From NCBI RefSeq assembly GCF_003711395.1, contig NZ_PJRJ01000006.1, forward strand, positions 50,973-114,972: a stretch of DNA of 64,000 nt. The letters are read 5' to 3'. A program made the translations under genes and the position numbers. Source of the DNA: Acinetobacter sp. B51(2017) (GTDB lineage: Bacteria > Pseudomonadota > Gammaproteobacteria > Pseudomonadales > Moraxellaceae). Below are positions 45,630 to 54,445 of this stretch, piece after piece; within the stretch, counting starts at the first letter, position 1, and each line of letters opens with the position of its first letter. Under the pieces are notes generated by a model. It saw only the letters and a list, made by a program, of their open reading frames with translations. It was not told the DNA's origin and ran no database searches.

Positions 45630-46907
45630 TTAAAAAATACGATTTTGATCTTTTTCAGCTTTTGGTAATGCTTGAACGATTTTTTCAGCAATCGCGATAT
45701 AACTTGCTGCTGCAGCATCTTCTGCCAATACGGATGGTTTACCGGCATCGGCATTTTCACGAATTTGCGCATTTAAAGGCAGGCGACCCAATAGCGGAAT
45801 TTGGTATTGTTCCGCCAATTGATCACCACCGCCTGTACCAAAGATTTCTTCTTCATGACCGCAATTTGAGCATACATGCGTCGACATATTTTCTACCACG
45901 CCCATAATTGGAATATGAACACGGTTAAACAATTCAATACCTTTGGTGGCATCTAACAGCGCTACGTTTTGCGGTGTGGTTACAATCACGGCGCCCGTCA
46001 CTGGAATACGCTGTGCCAATGTCAGTTGAATATCACCTGTACCCGGTGGCATATCAATCATTAACACATCTAAATCTGGCCATAAGGTTTGGTTAAACAA
46101 CTGCATTAAGGCACCGGTGGCTTTTGGCCCACGCCAAGCCACTGGGGTATTGTGATCACCAGTTAAATGACCAATAGATAAAACCGCTAAGCCATAAGCA
46201 TCTAATGGTACAAAGTTTTCAGCTTCAATCATTGGCGTGCGACCAGCATTACCCAACATCGTTGGAATACTTGGGCCATAAATGTCAGCATCTAACACAC
46301 CCACTTTTAAGCCAAGCTTTTGTAGCGCTAAAGCAAGGTTAACCGTAGTGGTAGATTTACCAACACCACCTTTACCTGAAGAGACTAAAATCACATTTTG
46401 AATACGTGGATGTTTCGGTACATCACGTTGCTGTGGCGCTGCTTTTTGAATAGGTGCTTCTGCTTGCTTAGGCTGATAATTGGCATTGGCTTGTTGCACC
46501 GCATCCATACTTGCAGAGGCATCCACCACAGGCGGTAAATTATTTTTTGCAGGTTCAGCTGTTTTAGTTGAGCAACTTTCACCGGCAGCATGGTTATGCC
46601 CACAACCACCTTGTTTTTTATGCCCAGTTTTTTGCTGAATCACATGCATATTCAGCTCTTTAATGCCGCATTTTTCCAATGCATCTGCTAATTCATCATG
46701 AATCTGCTGCAAATCATCTGCTTCGCTTGGGAAAGTATTAATAGTGATTTGCAGAATTTGCCCTTGCACATTAATTTGTGTAATACGATCTTTGAGTGCA
46801 TCTTTGGAGTTGGGCAATAGATAACTTTGTAGCACCTGTTGGATTTCTTCTTCCTTCACCTCCTGTGCGGGCGAAAAAACTGATTTAAGCGAAGAAAGCC
46901 ACGACAT
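45630..46907 (-). CDS. apbC: Iron-sulphur carrier ATPase ApbC/Mrp
   Basis: A 425-residue P-loop ATPase that carries and delivers Fe-S clusters. ATG at 46907 (MSWLSSLKSVF) has GGAG 7 bases upstream; the longer frame start at 46928 does not. Residues 10-90 form the MIP18-type domain. The deviant Walker A SSGKGGVGKSTTTV is near 170-180, and the cluster-binding pair Cys346/Cys349 lies in HVCSNCGH. The linker between the domains is unusual: CGHNH at 102-106 and Cys112 give a Cys/His-rich metal-binding-like segment, in an otherwise Ala/Gln/Pro-rich tether. Confidence 0.9.
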   Translation of the reverse strand: MSWLSSLKSVFSPAQEVKEEEIQQVLQSYLLPNSKDALKDRITQINVQGQILQITINTFPSEADDLQQIHDELADALEKCGIKELNMHVIQQKTGHKKQGGCGHNHAAGESCSTKTAEPAKNNLPPVVDASASMDAVQQANANYQPKQAEAPIQKAAPQQRDVPKHPRIQNVILVSSGKGGVGKSTTTVNLALALQKLGLKVGVLDADIYGPSIPTMLGNAGRTPMIEAENFVPLDAYGLAVLSIGHLTGDHNTPVAWRGPKATGALMQLFNQTLWPDLDVLMIDMPPGTGDIQLTLAQRIPVTGAVIVTTPQNVALLDATKGIELFNRVHIPIMGVVENMSTHVCSNCGHEEEIFGTGGGDQLAEQYQIPLLGRLPLNAQIRENADAGKPSVLAEDAAAASYIAIAEKIVQALPKAEKDQNRIF

Positions 46908-47015
46908 ATATTTACTCCAAAACTGCATTTTTCGATCGAATCGCTTAGTTTAGCGGTTATTTAAGTTAAGGTTAAGCCGCTTTAATTTAATTACCAAGTT
47001 TTCACGCAGCAAAAA

Positions 47016-47046
47016 CTAAAAAGATTGCCAAATGGCAATCTTTTTG
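47016..47046. terminator. Bidirectional hairpin after the small LEA-like gene
   Basis: Stem AAGATTGCC/GGCAATCTT with a 4-base loop; A and T runs on both sides, immediately after the stop codon of the minus-strand gene. Confidence 0.8.
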
Positions 47047-47047
47047 C

Positions 47048-47260
47048 TTAACCATGATGTTGATTTTCATCATCGCTATCAGGTTTTTTGTCATGTTTTA
47101 AATCATGTAGCCTATGTTCGGCCTTCAGCTTAGCATCTTGGGCTTTGTGTTTTAAATCATCGGCCAGTTGCTCACCTTTAACTAACGCCTCTTTGGCTTT
47201 GAGTTTCAGTTCATCGGCAAGTTCATGGGCTTTATGTTTGAGATCGTCAATTTTACTCAT
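47048..47260 (-). CDS. LEA-like small amphipathic protein
   Basis: A 70-residue, highly charged cytoplasmic protein without leader or cysteine. Two near copies of an 11-residue unit (ADELKLKAKEA and ADDLKHKAQDA), flanked by DDLKHKAHEL, make an amphipathic helix like those of late-embryogenesis-abundant or stress-desiccation proteins. The C-terminal DKKPDSDDENQHHG is disordered. Function is not known; the repeat pattern supports a membrane- or protein-protecting role by inference only. Confidence 0.6.
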   Translation of the reverse strand: MSKIDDLKHKAHELADELKLKAKEALVKGEQLADDLKHKAQDAKLKAEHRLHDLKHDKKPDSDDENQHHG

Positions 47261-47570
47261 GCGCTACACCTTGTAGTTTGGGCTTTAAATTAGTTATAGC
47301 GCTTTTTACTGAATGAATTGTTAAAAGCTGCAATTTGCAACATGTCGACTACATAAAGCAGCATGTTGTTTTTTGTGTGGAGGTTATTGATCTGAATAGC
47401 CAGCTTCATCATCAAAATTTAACTCGTATGCATCTTATTTGTCTAAACCCGAACCCAACATCGCAATGGCAAGATATAAGTACCAGATGTGCGTTATTAA
47501 TTTTGCAAAGCGCTATAACTTGCTTTATATCGTTACCAGTATGTCAGCCTTAAACCTCTTGTGTGCCATA
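47261..47570. other. Gene-free stretch
   Basis: About 310 bases. One open frame of 72 codons occurs here (47335-47553, plus strand), but it has no ribosome site, an odd composition rich in His, Gln and Cys, and no plausible product. I see no hairpin or promoter worth reporting other than the upstream region of the LEA-like gene. Confidence 0.4.
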
Positions 47571-47602
47571 AAAAAATCAGCACTTCAAATGAAGTGCTGA
47601 TC
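47571..47602 (-). terminator. Terminator of the HEPN-like gene
   Basis: Perfect stem ATCAGCACTTC/GAAGTGCTGAT around AAAT; on the minus strand it is followed by seven T. Confidence 0.85.
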
Positions 47603-47606
47603 GCTA

Positions 47607-48401
47607 TTAGCGGATGCCGCGCATAAAATTCGTCACGGCAAATAACCATAAGAATAGAATAAAGCTGCGCGCTTGGGTAAAGTGCGCCACATCTGTGCCA
47701 TGTAAAATATTATGACGCGTCATGGTTACATTGGAGCTACTATCCATTTTATAGGCAGCAATTTCAGCAAAATACGCATTCATTTCGGTGGCAATTTTAG
47801 CTTTATGCCACAAACTTTTAATTTCGTTGCCTTTTAAACCGGGCACAATTTTATACACATCTAAAAACTTGGTGTCTTTTTGCGCTAAAAAGCCTTGTGC
47901 TAATAATACATCGGTCAGTAAACCTTCAAGCTGTGCATACAGCAGCGGCACACAACCTGCATAAAAACCAAGTTTATACATTTCTAAGGCTTGTTCAATC
48001 ACGCTACGACGCGCACTACTGTTGGCATTTTGGCTTAAGTCATCAAAGGCTTTAAACAGCTCAGTTTTAAAGAATGTATCGTTAATTACATCCAATAAAT
48101 TAAAGCTATTTACATCTTCTGCTTGATTAATCAGTTGCCAAAAATGCAACAGATTTAAAGCATCATTGGCAATTTTGGCATCTTCCGCTTGATTTAGCTC
48201 ATCTGCTAAGACTTGGAAATAGGCATCTTGCTCAGCCAACTTGCTTAAATGCTGCTGTAAAAACTGATGTTCTTTGTTCGACATAGTCGCAAAGTAATCT
48301 TGGGCATCTGCCAAAATCTGCTTACCTGCAAGCAACTGTGCGCTATTGTTAGCGGCAATTTTGGTGACAGGGCCGTCAAAATCAAAATCGTCATCTATCA
48401 T
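47607..48401 (-). CDS. Uncharacterised protein with a C-terminal HEPN-like region
   Basis: A 264-residue, mostly helical soluble protein, name unknown. The C-terminal part shows the two signs of a HEPN nuclease-type domain: a helix AYAGCVPLLYAQLEG-like (YKLGFYAGCVPLLYAQLEGLL, about 142-162) and the signature R-X4-H at Arg229-His234 within MTRHNILHGTD, followed by a hydrophobic helix. The N-terminal 130 residues are acidic and helical. HEPN domains often cleave RNA in toxin and defence systems, but this remains inference. Ribosome site is weak. Own terminator. Confidence 0.5.
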   Translation of the reverse strand: MIDDDFDFDGPVTKIAANNSAQLLAGKQILADAQDYFATMSNKEHQFLQQHLSKLAEQDAYFQVLADELNQAEDAKIANDALNLLHFWQLINQAEDVNSFNLLDVINDTFFKTELFKAFDDLSQNANSSARRSVIEQALEMYKLGFYAGCVPLLYAQLEGLLTDVLLAQGFLAQKDTKFLDVYKIVPGLKGNEIKSLWHKAKIATEMNAYFAEIAAYKMDSSSNVTMTRHNILHGTDVAHFTQARSFILFLWLFAVTNFMRGIR

Positions 48402-48489
48402 GACTTAAAAGCTCAATTTACTTATCTTGTGGCTATTATTACTTTAGTTTTAAGCTAGAAGTAGTATTAATTTTTCTATTAAATGATTT

Positions 48490-48517
48490 AAGTCTACTCT
48501 GAATACAGAATAGACTT
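48490..48517 (-). terminator. Hairpin downstream of the orphan 242-residue gene
   Basis: Stem AAGTCTA/TAGACTT with an inner TCTG/CAGA stem. The minus-strand tail lacks a clear T-run, so terminator activity is uncertain; AATTTTTT follows on the plus strand. Confidence 0.4.
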
Positions 48518-48533
48518 AATTTTTTCTAAAAAC

Positions 48534-49262
48534 CTAATCTAAACAACATTCTTTTACTGCTTCAATTGTACTAGAAATTAAATCACATGCAGCCATTACA
48601 CGTACTGCAGCTAATGCAACAAATGCCGCACCACCACTTGCAACCCACGCTGTAATCATAGCTGTAATACTTACAACCATTAAAGACCACTCCCACCAAG
48701 TTGCACCTTCTTTAATAGCATCAAGTACAGCCCCAAAAACACCTACTTCCATCAAAATGGTAAATGCTTTGAACAAAGCTGATGCTTTATCAAAAGCGCC
48801 TTCTGCATCCTTAAACTCAATGAGAGCATCTAATAACTCATCCACATCACCTGATTTTTCCAGGCAATCCCAAATTTTCTGCGCAATCTTTGCATTAAAG
48901 CTGACCTTACAGCCTAAAAGTGAGCAAACAAATGCCACAATATTAAAACTTACTTGAATTAGTGCAAATTGACAGCCACCGATTAAATCCTTAACAGGGC
49001 TACCTATTAACGGCGCAGATGTAGTGCAAACAAAGTTTGAATTAATCAAACTTTTTGAAAGATAAGTTTGCTCATTTTCTTCATTAATCTGAATCGGTGC
49101 GATATTTTCAATAGATTTTTTCTTTAAGATTTCTTGAATTAATTTTTCTCTTTCTTGCTCAAAACGCTCTGCTTGGTCTGGAAATAAGACCTTCATTTGG
49201 TCAATTGCAGCATGTAAATCATCTTTTTGAAAGATGTCTTGTGGTGTAACTAATGTGGTCAT
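48534..49262 (-). CDS. Orphan protein with hydrophobic C-terminal half
   Basis: A 242-residue protein that I do not recognise. Residues 1-70 are charged and helical (MTTLVTPQDIFQKDDLHAAIDQM...). Two hydrophobic helices lie near 90-115 (FALIQVSFNIVAFVCSLLGCK) and two more in the last 60 residues (AVLDAIKEGATWWEWSLMVV, then AMITAWVASGGAAFVALAAV). There are eight cysteines, two of them adjacent near the C-terminus (ECCLD). There is no signal peptide at the N-terminus. The gene looks AT-rich beside apbC or metG. A good ribosome site (AGGGG) stands 9 bases upstream. Confidence 0.55.
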   Translation of the reverse strand: MTTLVTPQDIFQKDDLHAAIDQMKVLFPDQAERFEQEREKLIQEILKKKSIENIAPIQINEENEQTYLSKSLINSNFVCTTSAPLIGSPVKDLIGGCQFALIQVSFNIVAFVCSLLGCKVSFNAKIAQKIWDCLEKSGDVDELLDALIEFKDAEGAFDKASALFKAFTILMEVGVFGAVLDAIKEGATWWEWSLMVVSITAMITAWVASGGAAFVALAAVRVMAACDLISSTIEAVKECCLD

Positions 49263-49482
49263 GGCGTTTCCCCTAGAAATAAAAGCCTGTTATATCTAGT
49301 TTTAATTCATACTCATACAATCTCGCGCAAGCAGTGTTTATATTTAGATCAATTTCAAAATCACTGGCTTATTTTTCAAGCAGTCCTCCTTAAAATAATT
49401 CCCTCAATCTATTGTGCAAGCGATTAGGAACTCAGGTAAAATCGAGCCTATTGCATATGAATACGAATGAGAGAGTTAATCC

Positions 49483-51540
49483 GTGCGTAATATTTTAGTC
49501 ACCAATGCCCTTCCTTACGCCAATGGCCCGATCCATATGGGTCACTTACTTGGTTATATCCAAGCAGATATTTGGGTTCGTGCGATGCGTGCAATGGGTC
49601 ATAACGTGACTTATGTATGTGCAGACGATGCTCACGGTACAGCAATTATGCTACGTGCCGAAGCGAACGGCATTAGCCCAGAACAACAAATTGCCAATGT
49701 GCAAGCCGAACACGAACGCGATTTCGCAGGCTTTAAAGTCGACTTTGACCACTACGACTCGACCAACAGCGCAGAAAACCAAGCGCGTGCTTCAGAAATT
49801 TATATTAAAAACCGTGATGGCGGTAACAGTGCTGTACGCCCTGTTAAACAATTGTTTGACCCTGAAAAAGGCATGTTCTTGTCAGATCGTTTCATTAAAG
49901 GCACATGCCCAAAATGTAAAGCGGAAGATCAATACGGCGACTCATGTGAAGTCTGCGGTACCACTTATAACGCGACTGAATTATTAGATGCAAAATCAAC
50001 CTTAAGCGGTGCAACACCGGTTGAGAAATCTTCAGATCATTACTTCTTTAAACTACCGAATTTCTCAGAATACCTGCAAAAATGGACGCGTGACGAAGGT
50101 CGTTTACCGGTCTCTATTGCCAATAAACTCGATGAATGGTTTGAAGCAGGTTTGTCAGATTGGGATATTTCTCGTGATGCGCCATACTTTGGCTTTGAAA
50201 TTCCTGATGCGCCAAACAAATACTTCTACGTGTGGGTGGATGCGCCAATTGGTTATATGTCGAGCTTTGAAAACTACATCAAGACTAAACGTCCTGATTT
50301 AAGCTTTGACGATTACTGGAAAAAAGATTCTCAAAATGAGGTGTATCACTTCATTGGTAAAGACATCGTGTATTTCCACGCGCTGTTCTGGCCTGCAATG
50401 CTTGAAGGTGCCAACTACCGTACCCCATCTGGCTTATTCGTAAACGGTTTCTTAACTGTAAACGGTCAGAAGATGTCGAAATCTCGTGGTACATTCATTA
50501 AAGCTGAAACGTATTTACAGCATTTAAACCCTGAATATCTACGTTACTACTTCGCATCTAAACTGTCTGATAAAGTTGAAGATTCTGACTTAAATCTTGA
50601 TGATTTTGTACAAAAAGTCAACTCTGACTTAGTGGGTAAAGTGGTGAACATTGCTAGCCGCTGTGCAAAATTCATTAACACCAAGTTTGACAATAAATTA
50701 TCTGCGACGTGTACTGAACCTGAATTGGTACAAAGCTTTATTGATGCAGGTGCATCAATTGCAGCGCAATACGAAGCGCGTGAATTCTCTGCTGCGATTC
50801 GTGAAATCATGGCGTTAGCTGACAAAGCCAACCAATACATTGATGAGAAAAAGCCTTGGGCACTCTCTAAAATTGAAGGCGAAGAACAACAAGTACATGA
50901 CGTATGTTCTGTCGGTATTAACCTGTTCCGTCAATTGGCAGTTTACCTTGCGCCAGTATTGCCTACACTTGCTGAACAAGTGCAAGCCTTCTTACAGTTA
51001 GACAGCTTCGACTTTGCTTCGCGTGAAACGATTCTTGTGGGTCATGAAATTGCATTGTTCCAACCATTAATGCAACGTGTAGACCCGAAAGCTGTAGCGG
51101 CAATGGTCGATGCATCTAAAGACTCTTTAGCGGCTCCTGCTGAAGCACCAAAAACTGAAAAGAAAAAAGAAAAGAAAGTTGAAAAGAAACCTGAAGCTAA
51201 AGTAGGCGAAGCTGAAATTATTGGCATCGAAGACTTTATGAAAGTGGATTTACGTGTAGCGGAAGTTTTAGAAGCCGCTCACGTTGAAGGTTCTGACAAG
51301 CTTTTACAATTGACATTAAATGTGGGCGAAGCTGAACCACGTAACGTGTTTAGCGGTATTCGTGAGTTCTATGCGCCTGAAGACTTAAAAGGCAAATTAG
51401 TGGTGATGGTTGCAAACCTTGCACCACGTAAGATGCGTTTTGGTATTTCTAACGGTATGGTATTAGCTGCGGGTAATGGCGATGGTGTTTGGGTGATTTC
51501 ACCTGAATCTGGTGCTAAACCGGGCGATAAAGTGTCTTAA
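49483..51540 (+). CDS. metG: Methionyl-tRNA synthetase MetG
   Basis: A 685-residue class I synthetase. The GTG start has GAGAG 9 bases upstream. The HIGH-like signature is [15 protein letters not shown] (residues 11-25), the zinc knuckle has Cys142, Cys145, Cys155 and Cys158, and KMSKS is at 330-334. The C-terminal tRNA-binding domain (about 580-685, [23 protein letters not shown]) is joined by an Ala/Lys/Glu-rich linker near 545-575. Codon use is highly biased. It is transcribed away from the small unknown genes on both sides. Confidence 0.96.
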   Translation: MRNILVTNALPYANGPIHMGHLLGYIQADIWVRAMRAMGHNVTYVCADDAHGTAIMLRAEANGISPEQQIANVQAEHERDFAGFKVDFDHYDSTNSAENQARASEIYIKNRDGGNSAVRPVKQLFDPEKGMFLSDRFIKGTCPKCKAEDQYGDSCEVCGTTYNATELLDAKSTLSGATPVEKSSDHYFFKLPNFSEYLQKWTRDEGRLPVSIANKLDEWFEAGLSDWDISRDAPYFGFEIPDAPNKYFYVWVDAPIGYMSSFENYIKTKRPDLSFDDYWKKDSQNEVYHFIGKDIVYFHALFWPAMLEGANYRTPSGLFVNGFLTVNGQKMSKSRGTFIKAETYLQHLNPEYLRYYFASKLSDKVEDSDLNLDDFVQKVNSDLVGKVVNIASRCAKFINTKFDNKLSATCTEPELVQSFIDAGASIAAQYEAREFSAAIREIMALADKANQYIDEKKPWALSKIEGEEQQVHDVCSVGINLFRQLAVYLAPVLPTLAEQVQAFLQLDSFDFASRETILVGHEIALFQPLMQRVDPKAVAAMVDASKDSLAAPAEAPKTEKKKEKKVEKKPEAKVGEAEIIGIEDFMKVDLRVAEVLEAAHVEGSDKLLQLTLNVGEAEPRNVFSGIREFYAPEDLKGKLVVMVANLAPRKMRFGISNGMVLAAGNGDGVWVISPESGAKPGDKVS

Positions 51541-51559
51541 TTTTTTAGATTAAGATAAA

Positions 51560-51589
51560 GAAAAGCCTCTACATTGTAGGGGCTTTTTT
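51560..51589 (+). terminator. Terminator of metG
   Basis: Stem AGCCTCTAC/GTAGGGGCT with a T-run; nearly the same hairpin recurs after the next gene. Confidence 0.85.
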
Positions 51590-51664
51590 ATTTTTGCAAT
51601 TTACCTAAGCCATTTTAAAAATATATTTTTTAGATCATAGCTACAACTTTGGTGGAATTTGCAA

Positions 51665-51692
51665 TTGAAAATTCAACCAATTTGACTACAAT
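51665..51692 (+). promoter_or_regulatory. Promoter of the small lipoprotein gene
   Basis: TTGAAA (51665-51670) and TACAAT (51687-51692) with 16 bases between give a good sigma-70 promoter, with the GTG start of the gene about 22 bases after the expected +1. Confidence 0.65.
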
Positions 51693-51721
51693 TCACTCGT
51701 TATTTATGGGGTAAATACATC

Positions 51722-52078
51722 GTGAAAAAATTATTAATTGCTGCTTTAGCGGTATCATCTGTGGCATTCACTGGTTGTTCTGTTCGTATGGCAGACATGA
51801 CTGTTGCTTCAACTAAAAACTACAACTTAAACTCAAACCAATTTGTCAAAGGTGAGCGAGTTACAGGTGAAGATAAAGTACCTGTAGTTCTATTCCCATT
51901 AGGTATTCCTAACTTTAAAACTGCCATAGACCGTGCAATTGAGAAAGACCGTTGTGCAGTTGCTTTATCTGATGTGGTGATTACGCAACTTAACCAAGCA
52001 TTTATTGTTGGTCAAATAGGTTACCGCGTGGAAGGTACTCAAGTAATTGACCGTTCACAACCTGAATGTAAAAAATAA
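51722..52078 (+). CDS. Small lipoprotein of unknown function
   Basis: A 118-residue lipoprotein with a GTG start. The leader ends in FTGC, with Cys19 lipidated. The mature domain is compact, with motifs VPVVLFPLGIPNFKTAIDRAIEKDRCAVALSDV and a C-terminal Cys pair (C-terminal PEC and the internal RCA) that could form a disulphide. I do not recognise the family. A promoter and a terminator frame it, so it is a monocistronic unit between metG and the hairpin-rich repeat. Confidence 0.6.
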   Translation: MKKLLIAALAVSSVAFTGCSVRMADMTVASTKNYNLNSNQFVKGERVTGEDKVPVVLFPLGIPNFKTAIDRAIEKDRCAVALSDVVITQLNQAFIVGQIGYRVEGTQVIDRSQPECKK

Positions 52079-52097
52079 GATAGAACACCTTAATTAT

Positions 52098-52126
52098 AAA
52101 GCCTCTACGTTTTAGGGGCTTTTTTA
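52098..52126 (+). terminator. Terminator of the small lipoprotein gene
   Basis: Stem AGCCTCTA/TAGGGGCT with six T; very similar to the metG terminator. Confidence 0.8.
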
Positions 52127-52139
52127 TTGGTTTTCTCAC

Positions 52140-52318
52140 CTTTCCCTTGCGCAGCAGTGCTGCTCATCTCCTAAAAAGAGAGGGAAAGTCTTTTTGACTT
52201 CCAAAGCAGTATGCAATCAGATGATTTGCGACATGGATGTCGCCCGTTCGTTAGGGGCACACGGACGTGCCCTCTAACGAACAAAGGATTTTTGTTACTT
52301 TTGATCCTTCAAAAGTAA
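52140..52318. repeat. Hairpin-rich intergenic repeat
   Basis: Four inverted repeats stand in a row. CTTTCCCT (52140-52147) pairs with AGGGAAAG (52181-52188) around GCAGCAGTGCTGC (52151-52163). Next are GCGACAT-GG-ATGTCGC (52228-52243), the long GTTCGTTAG.GGGCAC/GTGCCC.CTAACGAAC stem (52246-52282), and TTACTTTTGA/TCAAAAGTAA (52295-52318). It looks like a composite repetitive extragenic element rather than a gene or single terminator. The last stem also lies just outside the stop codon of the minus-strand gene at 52329. Confidence 0.7.
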
Positions 52319-52328
52319 AAATTGATAT

Positions 52329-53297
52329 TTATTCTTCTTGAATTTTTTCCCACTGATGTATGCAGTAACTACAATATCCTTCATTCCAAGTAACTTCCTC
52401 TGGACATAAACTGGCTGAACATCGTTCACATTCATGGTTAGCACTTTCCTCGCAGCATAAACAAACTCCCTCTTCCATAGAATATGTTTCTTCACCACAT
52501 TCTGGACATATTGTATAAGGATCAGAACCACCATCTTTATAATGGTGATAACCATAGTGCCTTTTACAATCGACTGAAACTGCAGAATCGATTACTTGTT
52601 CGAATGAAAGCTCATCATGACAAGCTACACACTCATAGTCGGTATATTTAGCTGACACTTGTATTTCGATAGGCTTTAACAAATCTGAACCACAATTTGA
52701 GCATATTGCATCTTTTATTAAGCTTTTTTGTTTTGCTGAAAAATATGTGTTTTGATCTAGTGAGTGTAAACATTCTAGTTTTTCTTTATCATAAACATTT
52801 TTGACATCAAGTAATTTTTGCCAATAATTCTGTCCTAGTAGTTTAGATGGCTCTTCATTTAAATACTTTCGAACAAAATCGTTAATAATATTAAAACTAT
52901 GAGTTAATATAGCTTGGATCGCCTTAGGATTTTCATTGCTAAAATAATGCTCTACATTATTTCTATACTCTTGAATTTTTTCTAAATTCTCCCATTCTAC
53001 TTCTATCTTAAATTCATTAAATCTATCAACTATACCTTTGAAATTTACTGTGTTATTTCCAACCCCGACAAGACTCTTATTTCCATCTTTATCTGTTATT
53101 TCCTTATTTTTAACTTTAATGTATAAATCATTAGATCCTATTGGACTTAAATCCGCCAAATAATTCTTAAATAGTAGTAAGATCCCTGAAAATAGATTTC
53201 GTGTACATGAAACCAATCTTTTAGGATTTTCCTCTATTAATTCATAGTCATCTATCCCCAAGTGAATAGAATCAATTGCATTGTTTAATATTGTCAT
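52329..53297 (-). CDS. Protein with HEPN-like N-terminus and zinc-ribbon C-terminus
   Basis: A 322-residue protein of unknown name. Residues 22-120 are HEPN-like: a helix RLVSCTRNLFSGILLLFKNYL, then the signature R-X4-H at Arg112-His117 in YRNNVEHYF, then a third helix. After a helical middle, the last 120 residues hold six CxxC pairs (CSNC, CVAC, CPEC, CLCC, CERC, CSYC), that is several zinc ribbons. Such a join of a putative RNase domain and nucleic-acid-binding fingers suggests a stress or defence role, but none is proven. The gene looks AT-rich. Ribosome site AAGGA 6 bases upstream. Confidence 0.55.
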   Translation of the reverse strand: MTILNNAIDSIHLGIDDYELIEENPKRLVSCTRNLFSGILLLFKNYLADLSPIGSNDLYIKVKNKEITDKDGNKSLVGVGNNTVNFKGIVDRFNEFKIEVEWENLEKIQEYRNNVEHYFSNENPKAIQAILTHSFNIINDFVRKYLNEEPSKLLGQNYWQKLLDVKNVYDKEKLECLHSLDQNTYFSAKQKSLIKDAICSNCGSDLLKPIEIQVSAKYTDYECVACHDELSFEQVIDSAVSVDCKRHYGYHHYKDGGSDPYTICPECGEETYSMEEGVCLCCEESANHECERCSASLCPEEVTWNEGYCSYCIHQWEKIQEE

Positions 53298-53392
53298 TTT
53301 TAGTCCTTAGATTTTTTTAGACAATTTATCTATTCACTTCATTAATTACAAATGCTAAAACAACATATCCTTTTAAAATCAATAAAAATCCC

Positions 53393-54361
53393 ATGAAAAC
53401 TCTAAAGCTCCTATTCCTTACTCTCGCTTTAAGCGCCACAACCCTTACCACCCAAGCAGCTGAACCAACCATCCCAACGCAAAAGCAAGTCGCTGGCTAC
53501 TATCATCACCAAATTGGCAATACCCAAATCACCGCCCTCCTTGATGGTACAAACTACTTAAGTCCATCTATGTTTAAAGGCTTAAGCGACGCTGAAAAAA
53601 CAGAAATCTTAAAGAAATACTCAGCAGTAAATGAGAAAGGCATCCAAACCTCTGTGAATGCCTTTTTAATTAATACAGGTAAGCAACTCTTTATGGTCGA
53701 TAGTGGCGCGGCAAGCTGCTTTGGCACACATCTAGGCTCAATCTATAACAACCTTAAAGCTTCAGGTTATCAACCTACGCAAGTGAATGGCATCTTCCTC
53801 ACCCATTTACACCCTGATCATGTGTGCGGTATTTCAAATAGCGGCAAAGCCAATTATCCAAATGCCACTTTGCACATTGCTAAAACTGAATATGACTATT
53901 GGCTGAGTCCAAACACAGTCAAAAAACTACCCAAAGACAAACAAGCAGGTTTTTTAGCAACAGTTGAAAAAATTAAAGCCGCACTTGCACCTTATGAAAA
54001 AGCTAAAAAAATTAAAGTTTTTTCGGATAAATCTTTAAGCTTTGGTGCTGTTGAATTTAAACCATCTTTTGGGCATACACCGGGGCATTACAGTTTTAAA
54101 TTAAAAACAGATGGTCAAGAATTAGTTTTTATTGGGGATATTGTACACTCACATACTTTACAGTTTGATCAACCTGAAACAGCAATTGAGTTTGATATTG
54201 ATCCGCAAACGGCAGTGCAAACGCGACTGAAACATTTTGCCCAATATGCCAAAGACGGACAGCTGATTGCCGCACCACATTTACCTTTTCCGGGTATTGG
54301 GCATATTTACCGCCAAAATGATACAAGTTATCAATGGATTCCTATTCACTTTAAAGACTAA
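53393..54361 (+). CDS. Exported MBL-fold metallo-hydrolase
   Basis: A 322-residue metallo-beta-lactamase-fold hydrolase. Residues 1-23 form a signal peptide ending TTQAA, so it acts in the periplasm or outside. The metal motif HxHxDH is at His138-His140-Asp142-His143 (THLHPDHVCG), the next ligands lie in GHTPGHYSF and GDIVHSH, and the last histidine is near PHLPFPGIGH. This arrangement suits lactonases of the quorum-quenching type as well as other hydrolases. Function not assigned. Confidence 0.8.
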   Translation: MKTLKLLFLTLALSATTLTTQAAEPTIPTQKQVAGYYHHQIGNTQITALLDGTNYLSPSMFKGLSDAEKTEILKKYSAVNEKGIQTSVNAFLINTGKQLFMVDSGAASCFGTHLGSIYNNLKASGYQPTQVNGIFLTHLHPDHVCGISNSGKANYPNATLHIAKTEYDYWLSPNTVKKLPKDKQAGFLATVEKIKAALAPYEKAKKIKVFSDKSLSFGAVEFKPSFGHTPGHYSFKLKTDGQELVFIGDIVHSHTLQFDQPETAIEFDIDPQTAVQTRLKHFAQYAKDGQLIAAPHLPFPGIGHIYRQNDTSYQWIPIHFKD

Positions 54362-54445
54362 GATCAGCGCTAAAGCACGTCACTTTTAAGGCTACATCTG
54401 CCTTATGCAGATGAAGCTGCCTATCTATTCTTATTGAGACCTATC

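Noticed and set aside
47335..47553. 72-codon plus-strand frame in the gap
   Set aside because: No ribosome site, unusual composition, no neighbour in the same direction and no recognisable feature.
48490..48517. Rho-independent terminator of a plus-strand transcript
   Set aside because: The T-run lies on the plus side, but no plus-strand gene precedes it; kept only as a weak minus-strand hairpin.
52295..52555. 86-codon minus-strand frame across the repeat and zinc-ribbon gene
   Set aside because: It overlaps the real gene in another frame, with a composition rich in Val, Ile and Lys and no ribosome site.
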